From Schizochytrium sp. CCTCC M209059 (Eukaryota > Sar > Bigyra > Thraustochytrida > Thraustochytriidae): a DNA stretch of 64,000 nt. The position numbers and the translations under genes are program-made. The stretch spans positions 62,001-126,000 of the forward strand of contig KN805444.1 in assembly GCA_000818945.1 (NCBI GenBank), read 5' to 3'. A model generated the notes under the pieces. That model searched no databases, had not been told where the DNA came from, and worked only from the letters and a program-made list of their open reading frames with translations. Shown piece after piece: positions 29,441 through 39,604 of this stretch; positions within the stretch are counted from its first letter, which is position 1, and every line of letters starts with the position of its first letter.

Positions 29441-30432
29441 GGCGCGACTGGCTGCACGCCAGGATGCGAGCGAGGGAGGGCTGCAAGCGAGCGGGGGAGG
29501 CCGCACCTTCCTATGAACGAACGAGGGACACTCCGATGCAGTTCTGGTCCCTCTGTCTGACGATCTGCGCAAGCGAAAGAATAGGGCCGGAAGAACGAAA
29601 AGAGCCAGAAAGGCGTCCGTCCCCTTCTCGCGCAAACTCTGGATCCCGCGCCAAGGCCCGCGCGCTCCGCGCCCTTCACCACAGTCAATTGTGACGGGAT
29701 TTGGCCTCGTATATTTCTCGAGGGGAAAGGAGGGCGCTTGGGTCGAGATTTTTATTTATTAAGAAAAAAGCTACACATTGTGTTGGCCGGCTTGACACAA
29801 AAACATTCGAAACATTCGGTCTCACTGCTCGTGTTGAGCTTTGTAACTCTGGAAATGGACCTTGTGAGGAGCTAGGATTATCGACTTCAAATCGGCCGAG
29901 CCTGAGGGGTGGAGGGGCAGATCGATCACACGAGATACTAAGCTACGATCTTGCATGAGTCAACACTTCGGCCTCTGCCTGATAGCTCAAGGAGACTGAC
30001 AGCTTTCATCGACAATAAATGGCATGAATGAGTGGTCGTGGTGGTCGTGGTGGTTGCGGGGGGAAATTAATAATGACATGACCATGATGAATAATGACGG
30101 CGATCGCAACCCGTGGAGAAAAGCTGTGTCAGATCAGAGACCGTCCAGCTTGGCAGCCTGTACAAAAGAACTCGCAGTCACCTCAGCTCAGCTCACCTCA
30201 TCGGGCCGCCGCTAAGGTTTAAGCGGCTTGACCGTTCTTTGGCCTCAGGAACATAGAGGCGGGTGGCCTCCGAGACACAAACACAACGGATCAATACAGC
30301 CTGCCTTACGCAAGCCAACGAGAGAGACTTTTTTATTCTTTTTTTCTTTTTGTAAAATTGAATTGGTCGAGCAAGCTTGGGATGCGCGCCTGACGCAGCC
30401 ACGGAGCTGCAACGCGGCAGGGCGCGCGAGCG
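29441..30432. other. divergent intergenic region, no gene seen
   Basis: This region separates the small membrane protein (-) from the SR140-like gene (+). A GGTCGT repeat lies at about 30033-30055 and a (TCAGC)n-like pentamer at about 30181-30200. No supportable reading frame is present. Confidence 0.5.
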
Positions 30433-32010
30433 ATGCCCGGCGCGGCAGAGGCGGCGGAGGATGGAGACCCGTTCGCGGAGTCGAGCGGCAGCGAGGCCGA
30501 AGCCCCGGCCCGCCCCGTTGCCGGGCCGAAGCGGCGGCGACTCGTGGCGGCTCGGGGCCGTGGCTTTGCACGGGTGCACGCGGGCGTCGAGCAAGGCGGC
30601 AAAGACCGCGTGCGTTCGCGTCTCGAGGGCCTGCGCCAAGAGGATGAGCACAGGCGCAGGCGAGCAGCGTCTCGAGTCCGCGCAGACAATGTAGAGCGCT
30701 CCCGAAACTTGCTGGTGAGAAACTTTCGTCCTGGGACACGCGTCAGGGACTTGGCGCGACACTTTGAAAGCTACGGCACCGTCGAGGCCATTCGACTCGA
30801 AGCCGACAGGGCAACGACCGGGCTGGAAACGGCGGCTCGTCTTCTCTTCGCGAACATTGATGATGCCGAGCGGGCTTTTCTTGAGGAAAAACACGCTACA
30901 CTCCAGAAACGAACTCTCAAATTATCATGGGTAAAGATGCCTCGCGACATGGGTCGTGCCAGAGCACAATATCTTGAACGAAGACAAGAAGAGGCCCTCG
31001 CCGACGGACAAGAGGACGAAATCTTTCGTGCCAGGCCTGCATCACAAGAGTTCGAGCTCGAGCTCTCGAATGAGGCTTCTGAGCCGGTCCAGCACCCTCG
31101 CGTCAATTGTGAGGACATGCAGGATCGTAAGGAAGGCACAGGTGCTGCTTTAGAGCGCGCCAAAGACGACGCATACGCCGCGCTCTTGCAGCGTGAACGA
31201 AGCGTATTGGCTGGCTTGCTCTCCAAGCTTGATGACACAAAGCAGAGCGTTGCCCGAATCATGTTTTTCTGCATTACGCACGCGGATGCTGCCAAGGAAT
31301 GTTACACGCTCGTCGCGCATGAGCTCCTGCACACGACTTTGTCACTGCTTGCTCCCACTCGAGCACATCGTCTTCTTTTTGTGCTCTCAGATCTACTCTT
31401 CAACTCCAACGCTTCGGTTGCCAAGGCAGCGCATTACCGAACACTCATTGAAGCAGACCTTGGCATGGTCTTTGCGCGTCTCGGCAAGCTGCTGCGCCGC
31501 GGCCGCGCAGCGCAAGAGCAATCGTTCTCGGACCAACTCTTTGAGGGCCGCGTCATGGCTGTTCTGCAGGGATGGGAACGCCGCATCACATTCTCGGCCC
31601 AGTTCCTCGCGGGGCTTAGATTCAGTTTCCGCAATGAGGTTCTCTCATTGCCCATTACTGAGAGCAAAATGCCTTTTTTGGAGGCAGCAATGGGACCTCA
31701 GACCCTGCAAGAGGTCAAGGCGACGTGTCTTCGATTGGGTCTCCCAGCTTCAGATCTTGAGAGCGTCGATGTGGGACAAGCGAGGCTCCGTTTTGCGCAA
31801 GAAATCATTGCGCGAGACAGCCAAGACTGGAATGCGCCCTCGTATCCGTCTTCGATGGATGGCGAGTCTCTGACGTCTACCGATCTGGCGATGCTCGCAG
31901 GTCCTCGAAGCGACGACGACGGGGGTGATGACGACAAGAATGATAATCATGATGATCATCAGCATCAGCAACCTGCAAGTGCACCGCTACCCAAGGTGGA
32001 TGCAGTATGA
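30433..32010 (+). CDS. SR140/U2SURP-like splicing factor (RRM + CID)
   Basis: This 525-residue homologue of the U2-snRNP-associated protein SR140 (U2SURP) acts in the nucleus in pre-mRNA splicing. An RRM lies at about residues 90-165 (RNLLVRNFRPGTRVRDLARHF as RNP2 region, TLKLSWVKMP as last strand). After a linker, a CTD-interacting-domain-like helical domain occupies about 245-395: IMFFCITHADAAKECYTLV, RLLFVLSDLLFNSNA and AAHYRTLIEADLGMVFARL closely follow the SR140 CID. The SURP module normally between these domains is not recognisable, so it may be lost or very diverged. The C terminus is acidic (GGDDDKNDNHDDHQHQQ) rather than Arg-Ser-rich. The ATG at 30433 is in frame and followed by acidic residues typical of the family. 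Confidence 0.85.
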   Translation: MPGAAEAAEDGDPFAESSGSEAEAPARPVAGPKRRRLVAARGRGFARVHAGVEQGGKDRVRSRLEGLRQEDEHRRRRAASRVRADNVERSRNLLVRNFRPGTRVRDLARHFESYGTVEAIRLEADRATTGLETAARLLFANIDDAERAFLEEKHATLQKRTLKLSWVKMPRDMGRARAQYLERRQEEALADGQEDEIFRARPASQEFELELSNEASEPVQHPRVNCEDMQDRKEGTGAALERAKDDAYAALLQRERSVLAGLLSKLDDTKQSVARIMFFCITHADAAKECYTLVAHELLHTTLSLLAPTRAHRLLFVLSDLLFNSNASVAKAAHYRTLIEADLGMVFARLGKLLRRGRAAQEQSFSDQLFEGRVMAVLQGWERRITFSAQFLAGLRFSFRNEVLSLPITESKMPFLEAAMGPQTLQEVKATCLRLGLPASDLESVDVGQARLRFAQEIIARDSQDWNAPSYPSSMDGESLTSTDLAMLAGPRSDDDGGDDDKNDNHDDHQHQQPASAPLPKVDAV

Positions 32011-32192
32011 ATACAGCACAAAGATTCCCTTTCTTTCAATCATCCCATCCAGCATTGTAATATTAGCCTTTGTTTCAAAACCGGACATGTATAATTTGGG
32101 ATTAGCTGAATGTAAGAATGGGCAACGTAAAAGTCTTCCATGTGCTCTGCATTGCTTGCTTGCTTGATTTCTAAAAAGGAGCGAAAGAACGA

Positions 32193-33938
32193 CTACGATA
32201 ATTTGGCATGGGGCTCAGGATTTTTTGCAGCAGCAATGCGCTGCTCAAACTCCTGTGCAGTGGCCATTGCCTTTTTCGCTTTGCGACTGAGGTTTGTGAC
32301 GCGTGTGGATGCTTCCCGCGACTTTTGCGAATACTCGTTTGCCTTTTCACGCTCGCGTTGCGCAATCGCACGAGAGGATTCGTCGTAGCTACGGACGCCA
32401 TTGGCAACGGCTTCTTGCTGGAAAGCCATTTTTTGATACTGGTGATGCACCTTTTTCGCCTTTTCAAGGTCAGAAAAGTAGCGATTCACATCGTCCCAAA
32501 TCTTTTCCATTTGACGAGCTGTAGGCAGTGGACGATCTCCCGCGTCGCCAGTAGCGTCGCCCGTTACAAAGTGGACGCGCTTGCTGGATCCATTCGCTCG
32601 AGCCGTCGAATCCGCGAGGAGCTCGCTCGCACCCAGTGCCGGCTTGTCAGTACTGATATCAAGTTCGCCAGCTTCAGCGTCGGCGCGACTGTCGGCATTC
32701 CCGCTGCGGCAAGTTCGCCAATATGTATTGGTATGAAGACCGATGCGCTTCCGTTCGATCAGCTTTGGACCAGCGTCGACACCCATGGCCCCAGCGGGTG
32801 TTGCAGCGCTGACACGTTCGCTGATCAGTAGTGCCAAAACGGTAATGACACTTGTGACGTTGGGATCATAGAGCAGATCTTGCCGGTCTGCAGCAATGAA
32901 CACACCAGACGCAAGAGCGACGACTATACTCGCCGAGGTAATACCCTTGATAAAGTTTGCGCGCCCGCCAACAATATCGCGCAAAATGGAGACGATTCCA
33001 AACAAGGTACAAAAGACGCCTGGCAAGGACGCCTCAAAGTTCCTTTGGCACTGTGGCAAACATGCGAGCTGCGAGAGCTGAACCCAGGTGAGACGCATGT
33101 TGAAGAACGAGGAGACTGAATTGATGCGAAGATCGTGGGAAACGGTCGTCGTCAACTCATAGGCGGCAAAGGAAAAGGTGTAGACGACGACGGCAGAGGC
33201 CGTGAGCATGGCGATACCCTCAACGACTCTGGCACGCACAAGGAGATCGTGAGCAATGAGGAGCGCGAAACCACCCCATAGCGCTAAAGGTGCCAGGTCT
33301 CGAAGGAGCAAAACACTCGGATCGGCATCACTTGCAGCAACTAGCGATGTAGCGAGGACCGCTGTTGCAACGTTGAGGTAGCGAATGTGCTTTGAATACG
33401 CAGAAAGCGCGAGAATGAGAAGAGGAGCGAGAACACGCACCGGATACTCGTCGGCGACACCGGACTGGACATTGCAAATAACGACGAGGATGTAGAGCAC
33501 GAGACCAAGCACGGGACTCCGCTTAGAGATTACCCATCCCAGGCCCATGGCAAGAAGTGTGGTGCCTCCGGCGGCTGCCATAAGAGCATGTTCTCTGTGA
33601 CTTATTTGTAAACTTGAAAGCAGGTTGTCTAGGTCCATGTCGAAAGCAACGCCAGGAAGTACAAATTCTGTTGCTTCAACAATGTCTTCAGCCACCGGGA
33701 GCGCCGCTACGGAGCCGAGCATGGCAACCACAAGGACAACGAGGAAGGCGTCGCATTTGCGGGAAATCCAGGCGAGCACGATAAAGACCCAAAGAGCGCG
33801 CAGGGCGAGCACTCGATCAAGTTGCGGGAGACCCGTCTCTGCAACGTTGGACCTGCTGAGTTCCTGCGCCACGGCCTCGGCTACCTTGGTGCTCGTTGCG
33901 AGCTCCTCGAGGTCGTTCGCCTCCAACGAGACCGTCAT
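32193..33938 (-). CDS. polytopic membrane protein with C-terminal coiled coil
   Basis: This 581-residue protein of unknown family starts at the ATG at 33938; the only upstream in-frame start is a TTG. About ten hydrophobic helices fill residues 45-410 (ALWVFIVLAWIS, AFLVVLVVAMLGSVAAL, GLVLYILVVICNVQ, LAPLLILALSAYS, GIAMLTASAVVVYTFSFAAY, SVITVLALLISERV). The last 100 residues form a Lys/Glu/Gln-rich coiled coil (SDLEKAKKVHHQYQKMAFQQ, then ANEYSQKSREASTRV), probably cytosolic. No transporter signature is seen. Its stop lies 183 bp from the SR140-like stop (convergent). Confidence 0.75.
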   Translation of the reverse strand: MTVSLEANDLEELATSTKVAEAVAQELSRSNVAETGLPQLDRVLALRALWVFIVLAWISRKCDAFLVVLVVAMLGSVAALPVAEDIVEATEFVLPGVAFDMDLDNLLSSLQISHREHALMAAAGGTTLLAMGLGWVISKRSPVLGLVLYILVVICNVQSGVADEYPVRVLAPLLILALSAYSKHIRYLNVATAVLATSLVAASDADPSVLLLRDLAPLALWGGFALLIAHDLLVRARVVEGIAMLTASAVVVYTFSFAAYELTTTVSHDLRINSVSSFFNMRLTWVQLSQLACLPQCQRNFEASLPGVFCTLFGIVSILRDIVGGRANFIKGITSASIVVALASGVFIAADRQDLLYDPNVTSVITVLALLISERVSAATPAGAMGVDAGPKLIERKRIGLHTNTYWRTCRSGNADSRADAEAGELDISTDKPALGASELLADSTARANGSSKRVHFVTGDATGDAGDRPLPTARQMEKIWDDVNRYFSDLEKAKKVHHQYQKMAFQQEAVANGVRSYDESSRAIAQREREKANEYSQKSREASTRVTNLSRKAKKAMATAQEFEQRIAAAKNPEPHAKLS

Positions 33939-34631
33939 TTCGTTCAACGAGGACACCTCAGCGCGAACGTCTCGCCGACCGCAAAGCGCGAGCGAAAAGG
34001 CGCAGACCCGCACGACGCGGCCTCTTTCCAAGGCACGTCTCGCGACCCGTGTCCAACGCCAGCGCCAACTCCGAGACTGAGACTGAGACTAAGACTGAGA
34101 CCGAGACCGAGTCCTCTTGCAAGTGCGTATGCCGCGTTAAGCGGAGTACAAGATCCGGTTTATGTTCGTGGTCTTGTTGGGTACGCACAGTCCATAATTA
34201 TTCGAAGTGGAATACAAGACCTAGTAACATTTAGCTGGATGGGGGATGACACCACCCGGATTGGCTCGACCACTTGGCGAGCTTTGCTCGTGTGCGAGAT
34301 TCTGCTACTATATTTTCATCATCAGAATGTCATGCAAGAAAAGCTTGGTGGGAAAAGGGAAAGTAATGGACTTGCGAGCAAGTGCTCCGGAAATTTTCTC
34401 GTCGGATCGTCGACCCTGAAGGTGATAGAACTTGTATATATATAACATGAAATATGAAACATGAGAACAGACCCTGCAGAAACACTATCAATCAACTGAA
34501 TCTGGGCGGCTCGAGGGTGAACAAAAAGGCGTCAGAACCAGAGAGATTTCCGCGAAGACGGGAAGAGAGAGAGAGAAAAAAACAAACATAAAAGGACAGA
34601 ATCGGGAAAAGAAAAACCCACGCGAGCAAGC
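33939..34631. other. intergenic region with (GAGACT)n hexamer
   Basis: This is the upstream region of the polytopic membrane protein (-) and 3' flank of the CNB-RGS gene (-). Degenerate GAGACT/GAGACC hexamers lie at about 34072-34112. No gene is seen. Confidence 0.5.
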
Positions 34632-36005
34632 TCATTTGGAGTGTTCACGAGGGCCATAGTCATAGGCGCCGATGGCGTTGAGAAGCTTGCGAAATTCATA
34701 GCTTTCTTTGAAACGCACAAAGGTGTCGCCACTGATGAGGTCAAAGATTTCGTCTTGCGCAGCGTCGAACATGTCAAAACTGTACTCAGCGTGCTTCATA
34801 CGTGAGCGTAGCTCCTCAAACACCGCAGAGCCCAGGTTAATTTGCGTAGACGTCGACTCGACAATGTACTTGTAGTAAATGAGGTCGGCTTCTTGCAGCA
34901 TGATGTCGCGCTTGCGAGCCTTGACGTCTTCAGGATCGAGACCGACCGCGACAGCGACAGACTTGCGGATTCGTGTGTCGATAGACTTGAAGCGCTCGAT
35001 GGCAAGCCAAAACTCCAAGTTTTCTGTGGCAAATTCCTTGGCGGCATAACTGGTGAGGAACTGGCGCGCCATCTTGACATTGAGCACGTCCTCGAGAGAT
35101 ACATCATGGCCCAGTACGCGAAGAGAGATTTCGGCAAGGACAGCGGGCTCGCCCGCGAGTAAATTGCGAAATTCGTCTCGTGAGCATTCGAGCGTGTGGA
35201 CATCTCCTTCCTCAGAGACACGGACAGTAGCAGAGTGAGGCTGCGACGTTACGAGAGAAACTTCGCCGAAGAACTCCCCGCTGCCAATGGTGCGCACCAT
35301 TTTGCGACCCACGAAAACTTGAACTTCCCCCTCGATGACGATGAAAAATCGGCGAGGGGAGTCCTCCCCTCGCTCGAGAATAACTTCGGTTTTGCGGTGC
35401 ACACTGGGCCGAAGGATCTCTTGCAGGAGATGCTGCTTGAGCTGACTCATCTGCTTGAAGATGCTGATTTGAGACACTGCTTTTCGTGCGGAAAGAAGCT
35501 CGTGTCCCATAGTCTCAAATACGCGAAAGACGTTGGGCGCAACCTTTTTCATGGCCATGGCATCGACGCGATTGAAGGAGAACACAAGGGTCTCTTTGGT
35601 TGTGGCCGACGTGGTGCTGTGCACGTGGTTCTTTTCTAAAATGATGACCTCGTTGAGCACGGCGCCGGCATTGAGCACACTCAGCTCGATAGCAAGTCCC
35701 CACTGATTCTTGGCGGTGACGACAATTTCTCCTTCAACGATGATGTGGACCCGTGTCGCTGGTGTCCCTTCTTTGCCAATGATCGTGTGCGGCGCGTAGA
35801 GGTCGATCTGGACGAGCTCGGCAACCTTTCGCAGCTCGTTATCGCCTGCCATCTTCAAGTACGGGAGGGAGCGAAGGCCGCGGGCAGTGCGCTCGGCGAA
35901 CCTGTCGTGCGACGGGTCTGTGCTTTTGGCCATGGCCACAACAGTATTCACGCGTGCCTCTGTCGCGAGGAGCTCCTCCGACTCGATGGATTGCACGCAG
36001 CCCAT
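34632..36005 (-). CDS. tandem cyclic-nucleotide-binding-like + RGS protein
   Basis: The 457-residue protein starts MGCVQS, a likely N-myristoylation/S-palmitoylation signal for membrane attachment. Two cNMP-binding-type beta barrels follow (about 50-165 and 178-300), recognised by RVHIIVEGEIVV and FFIVIEGEVQVFVG. The phosphate-binding cassette of the second reads FGEVSLVTSQPHSATV: the Glu is kept, but the Arg of the canonical PRAAT motif is His (H257); the first barrel has no recognisable cassette. An RGS domain spans about 312-443 (FLTSYAAKEFATENLEFWLAIERF, DMFDAAQDEIFDLISGDTFVRF), predicted to accelerate GTP hydrolysis by G-alpha subunits. The RGS loop contains an insertion of about 20 residues. 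The fusion would couple a ligand-sensing barrel to G-protein shut-off at the plasma membrane. Confidence 0.9.
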   Translation of the reverse strand: MGCVQSIESEELLATEARVNTVVAMAKSTDPSHDRFAERTARGLRSLPYLKMAGDNELRKVAELVQIDLYAPHTIIGKEGTPATRVHIIVEGEIVVTAKNQWGLAIELSVLNAGAVLNEVIILEKNHVHSTTSATTKETLVFSFNRVDAMAMKKVAPNVFRVFETMGHELLSARKAVSQISIFKQMSQLKQHLLQEILRPSVHRKTEVILERGEDSPRRFFIVIEGEVQVFVGRKMVRTIGSGEFFGEVSLVTSQPHSATVRVSEEGDVHTLECSRDEFRNLLAGEPAVLAEISLRVLGHDVSLEDVLNVKMARQFLTSYAAKEFATENLEFWLAIERFKSIDTRIRKSVAVAVGLDPEDVKARKRDIMLQEADLIYYKYIVESTSTQINLGSAVFEELRSRMKHAEYSFDMFDAAQDEIFDLISGDTFVRFKESYEFRKLLNAIGAYDYGPREHSK

Positions 36006-36061
36006 TTTTGCTGCGCGTTGCCCACGTCAATGTCAGGCCACCTGCGTCAGCTCCTCGAACT

Positions 36062-36551
36062 TTTGCTTTGCTTTGCTTTGCTTTGCTTTGCTTTGCTTTG
36101 CTTTGCTTTGCTTTGCTTTGCTTTGCTTTGCTTTGCTTTGCTTTGCTTTGCTTTGCTTTGCTTTGCTTTGCTTTGCTTTGCTTTGCTTTGCTTTGCTTTG
36201 CTTTGCTTTGCTTTGCTTTGCTTTGCTTTGCTTTGCTTTGCTTTGCTTTGCTTTGCTTTGCTTTGCTTTGCTTTGCTTTGCTTTGCTTTGCTTTGCTTTG
36301 CTTTGCTTTGCTTTGCTTTGCTTTGCTTTGCTTTGCTTTGCTTTGCTTTGCTTTGCTTTGCTTTGCTTTGCTTTGCTTTGCTTTGCTTTGCTTTGCTTTG
36401 CTTTGCTTTGCTTTGCTTTGCTTTGCTTTGCTTTGCTTTGCTTTGCTTTGCTTTGCTTTGCTTTGCTTTGCTTTGCTTTGCTTTGCTTTGCTTTGCTTTG
36501 CTTTGCTTTGCTTTGCTTTGCTTTGCTTTGCTTTGCTTTGCTTTGCTTTGC
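36062..36551. repeat. (CTTTG)n pentanucleotide array, about 98 copies
   Basis: The array is uninterrupted with no visible substitution over 490 bp. Its left end is 57 bp upstream of the CNB-RGS ATG, so it lies in the 5' UTR or core promoter of that gene (coding-strand unit CAAAG). All frames stay open across it (Lys-Ala-Lys-Gln-Ser or Leu-Cys-Phe-Ala), which explains several spurious long frames. Confidence 0.98.
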
Positions 36552-37464
36552 ACTGGGTCTTGAGCTTTCTCTCTCCCTCTCTCTTCACGCTCTCGCCTCG
36601 GCTCGGCTTGCGCGGCTCCCTTTACGCGTCTGCGAGAACGAAATCGATGGTGCCGCCTCGCCGAGCCACCTCGCCGAGCCACCTCGCTTTTCTCTTGCCT
36701 TGCCCTACCTTGCCTTTGCCTTGCCTTGCCTTGCTTAGTATACACCTGCGAGAGTGACGGAGTGTCTCCGCATCTTCTCACAGCGGCAGATTCCTGCGGC
36801 TCCGCGTCTGCGACTTCCTCGCGCCACGACGTCGTGAAGGGCCGCGACCAACCACTGCACGATGGCTGGGTCCGCCTCGAGCGCGCAGCAGCCCGCGCGT
36901 GCAGAACGTCACTCGTTTGTTGGTGCGCTTTCCCCACAGTAGCACCGCACCTCGTGCGCCGAGATTCGAAGCTCCGAGTCGGCCACTTTCGCCCTTCGTG
37001 GCTGGGCAGGCGCGGATTGCCATTGCTTGATGGAATCTTGCGCGTGTAGTGGCGGGGGGGGAAGGGAACTGATTGGGTGGACAAGGGGAAATGCAGAGGG
37101 CGCAGAGGAGCATTGAAATCAATTGATTGATCTTCGAACAAGCGCACCGTCCAAAGAAGGTTGGCCAGCTGCGTAAAGATCATCGACGCTCAGTCAGATG
37201 CTCAATGCCAAGGACAAGGATCTTCACTCACAGGAAAAAGCATTAAAGAGTCCAGCGCAGGGTTGTATGTTCGTCGAAGCCCGCTACCGACACCAACGCT
37301 GCTCGTAAAAACTGGCGGAGAGATACCGAAAAACGTTCGATGATGTTTTGCATCTCAAATCGTAGCGCTTTGCAGAGAGAGCGGAAATTTGAATACAGTC
37401 AATCAATCAGTCAATCAAACATGCAATCAGGCATCGACGGCCAAAGATGATCAAGTCGATATTT
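36552..37464. other. intergenic, no gene seen
   Basis: A degenerate (CCTTG)n run at about 36694-36735 continues the pentamer theme. Frames are open on both strands at 36726-37050 but show no domain. The right part is AT-richer with (CAAT)n at about 37398-37432 and is the 3' flank of the CFAP97-like gene. Confidence 0.45.
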
Positions 37465-38100
37465 TCACCTTCGCCTCGATGAAGGCGGCACACGCGCTGG
37501 CACGGTGCCGCGAACGCGAGCGAGCCGTTTGGCGAGAGCCTCATTTTCGCGATCAATCGATTTTTGCTGTCGACGGCTATTAATTTGAGCAGAGCCGGCA
37601 CGGGGAGCATATTTCTGTGCGGCAGCTATCCGCGCGCCCGGCGACGATCCTTGTCGCCGGTTGCTGATGGACGCCAACTTTTTCACAAGCTGCATATTCT
37701 CGCGCTCGATGCGCTTCCGTTCGAGAATGTCAAAGGTAAAGTCGCGCGTCTCGGGCCGACGTTGCGAAGGAACTCCTGATGCTTGAGCTTGGCCTTGGTG
37801 CTGGTTTCGTGGGCGCTGCCTTACGTCAAGACGACCTTTTGAGCGAGACACTGGAATCCTCTTGATGTCCTTTGTAGACGTCGAAGCCGCCTTGGGTTTC
37901 TTTTCCTCAGATGCGCTCACACGCATCTGTCGCATCATTGCCTCGGCAAGCTCTGCCGCTTCGCGTTCTTCCTCATCATCGTCATCAGTGTCGTTGCTGT
38001 GCTTTTTGTTTTCTGGTTTGATGCGCTGCATGGACGAAGCATCCGCTGCGCCCAAGGGAAATGCACCTTGAGCTCGCGTACCGGTCAAGACATCGTTCAT
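37465..38100 (-). CDS. CFAP97/Hemingway (KIAA1430)-like cilium-associated protein
   Basis: This 211-residue protein reads from the ATG at 38100; the upstream in-frame start at 38136 is GTG. It has an acidic segment (NDTDDDDEEEREAAELAEAM), a basic low-complexity linker and a C-terminal half with the repeated pattern typical of CFAP97-type domains: FDILERKRIERENMQLVKKL followed about 45 residues later by RQQKSIDRENEALAKRLARV. Family members associate with cilia or flagella and axonemes. The match rests on the IERENxxLxKRL heptads and overall size. This supports a flagellated life stage. Confidence 0.6.
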   Translation of the reverse strand: MNDVLTGTRAQGAFPLGAADASSMQRIKPENKKHSNDTDDDDEEEREAAELAEAMMRQMRVSASEEKKPKAASTSTKDIKRIPVSRSKGRLDVRQRPRNQHQGQAQASGVPSQRRPETRDFTFDILERKRIERENMQLVKKLASISNRRQGSSPGARIAAAQKYAPRAGSAQINSRRQQKSIDRENEALAKRLARVRGTVPARVPPSSRRR

Positions 38101-38653
38101 GTTGACCTTTTCTCCTTCCTGTTTCCCCTTTCCCACAAGATAATGTGCCTCGTGCTATGTCTCGTGCGAATGCCAAAGCCTCTGCCAATCTCGAAGGGCG
38201 CCGCCCGCCGTCGATGTGGCTCGGCGCAAGCGCAAGTCTCTCGTTGAGTGCTTGACCTTCGGGTCTGCTGACGTCCGAGCGAATGTCTTGTGCGTGAGAT
38301 CGGAAATGCCTCTCCAAAATAGCTAGCTAGCTAGCTCTGCCCTTTTACAAATTTCATCAAATACGAAGCGTCTTTCGGCTCCAACTTCGGCGTTCAAGCC
38401 AGCCAGCCTGAGGCCGCAGCAAGCAACGAACGGCTCCCGCCTTGCTACTTAGAGCTACTACTAGAATGGGAAAAAAGAGGGTGTGTACTCTTATAGGGTG
38501 TGCACCCGTACGGGGTGCGCGGGGGGGGTGCGCGAGAAGAATGGTAAAGTATGGTGTCGCATGCCACCCAAAACAACAAGGTCTTTGCACCTGGCAGGCA
38601 CTGGCTGGTCGGCATTCTTTTGTCGCAGGCCGAGTCGGCGGAGGAGCAAAACC
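38101..38653. other. divergent intergenic region
   Basis: This spacer separates the CFAP97-like gene (-) from the 2OG oxygenase (+). It contains a (TAGC)n run at about 38322-38337 and the near-palindromic segment GGGTGTGCACCC at 38498-38509. No gene is seen. Confidence 0.5.
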
Positions 38654-39604
38654 ATGTCTGCGTTGGCATCGCCATCGGGGCCTCAAGGTCAGCCCGCGGG
38701 ACCTGCGGAGGACTCGAGTGCAAGCTCGCGAAGACGCGCCTTTTTGGGCGATGCAGAGGCAAGGGCCACGGTGACGGTGGTCGAGGGCGTGTTTAGCAGC
38801 GAGGAGGCTGCGCGCGTCTGTGAGGCCGCCCGACGTGCCGTGAAAAGAAACGGAGGCTGGGCCACCGACAGACATCGCGACTTCGCCACGACAGATTTGC
38901 CGCTCTACGAGCTCTCGCCGCGGGCCTTTGCGTTTGTGCGGCGCACGTTACGAAAGCGACTGCTCTCTTGGTGCGCACGACGCTTCGGGCTCGACGCAGC
39001 TGACCTCTTTTTCAAAGACCTCTTTGTGGTTTCCTACAATGCTGACGTGGCAGGCGGTCAACGAGAGTTGGCTTTGCACCGCGACGGCTCGCTTCTTTCC
39101 TTTAACGTGCTGTTGACGCCAGAAACATCCTTTGAGGGCGGAGGTACCTCGTTTCCGGCGCTTGGCACGGTTCACATTCGTCAGGGCGATGCTGTTGTTC
39201 ACGACGGCAAGGTTCTTCATGCAGGCGCCCCCGTGACTCGGGGCGAGCGTGTGATTCTAGTTGCGTTCGTGGACACCGTTGTTGACGAGACGCCATCCAT
39301 GGGCGATTCTCCGGAGGCGCGCGCTCGCCGTGACGCGCAAGAATTTCGTGCAGTTCACGAGCGTCTGCGCAAGGCCTCTGCAAAGGTGGACGATGCTGTC
39401 GAGGATGCAATGTACCTTTTGCATTCGATGACTGTGGAGTCGGACGCAGACTCAGAGTCAGAGGACGCGGGTGACGAGGATCCTGTCGGCGATCTCCAAA
39501 ATACAGCCGCGGATGTCGAGTCCGGACGTTGCGCCCCCGACGCCGTCGACAATAATGCTAGCGTGCAAGCCACTGTCTTGCAGCGAGCTTCGCTCGCGGA
39601 ATGA
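38654..39604 (+). CDS. 2-oxoglutarate/Fe(II)-dependent dioxygenase, prolyl-4-hydroxylase-like
   Basis: This 316-residue protein has a double-stranded beta-helix dioxygenase core at about residues 36-210. The iron ligands are H142 and D144 (LALHRDGS) and H189 (VLHAG), and R199 in RGERVILVAF sits where the 2-oxoglutarate-binding basic residue belongs. The segment FEGGGTSFPALG is the typical P4H-type loop. No signal peptide is visible, so it is probably cytosolic or nuclear and not a collagen-type hydroxylase. The C-terminal 100 residues are acidic and disordered. The ATG at 38654 is chosen because the domain starts shortly after it; an in-frame ATG at 38561 would add 31 unremarkable residues. 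Confidence 0.85.
   Translation: MSALASPSGPQGQPAGPAEDSSASSRRRAFLGDAEARATVTVVEGVFSSEEAARVCEAARRAVKRNGGWATDRHRDFATTDLPLYELSPRAFAFVRRTLRKRLLSWCARRFGLDAADLFFKDLFVVSYNADVAGGQRELALHRDGSLLSFNVLLTPETSFEGGGTSFPALGTVHIRQGDAVVHDGKVLHAGAPVTRGERVILVAFVDTVVDETPSMGDSPEARARRDAQEFRAVHERLRKASAKVDDAVEDAMYLLHSMTVESDADSESEDAGDEDPVGDLQNTAADVESGRCAPDAVDNNASVQATVLQRASLAE

Noticed and set aside
35839..37183. Long Lys-Ala-Lys-Gln-Ser and Leu-Cys-Phe-Ala frames over the CTTTG array
   Set aside because: Pure translation of a pentamer repeat; several frames are open at once.
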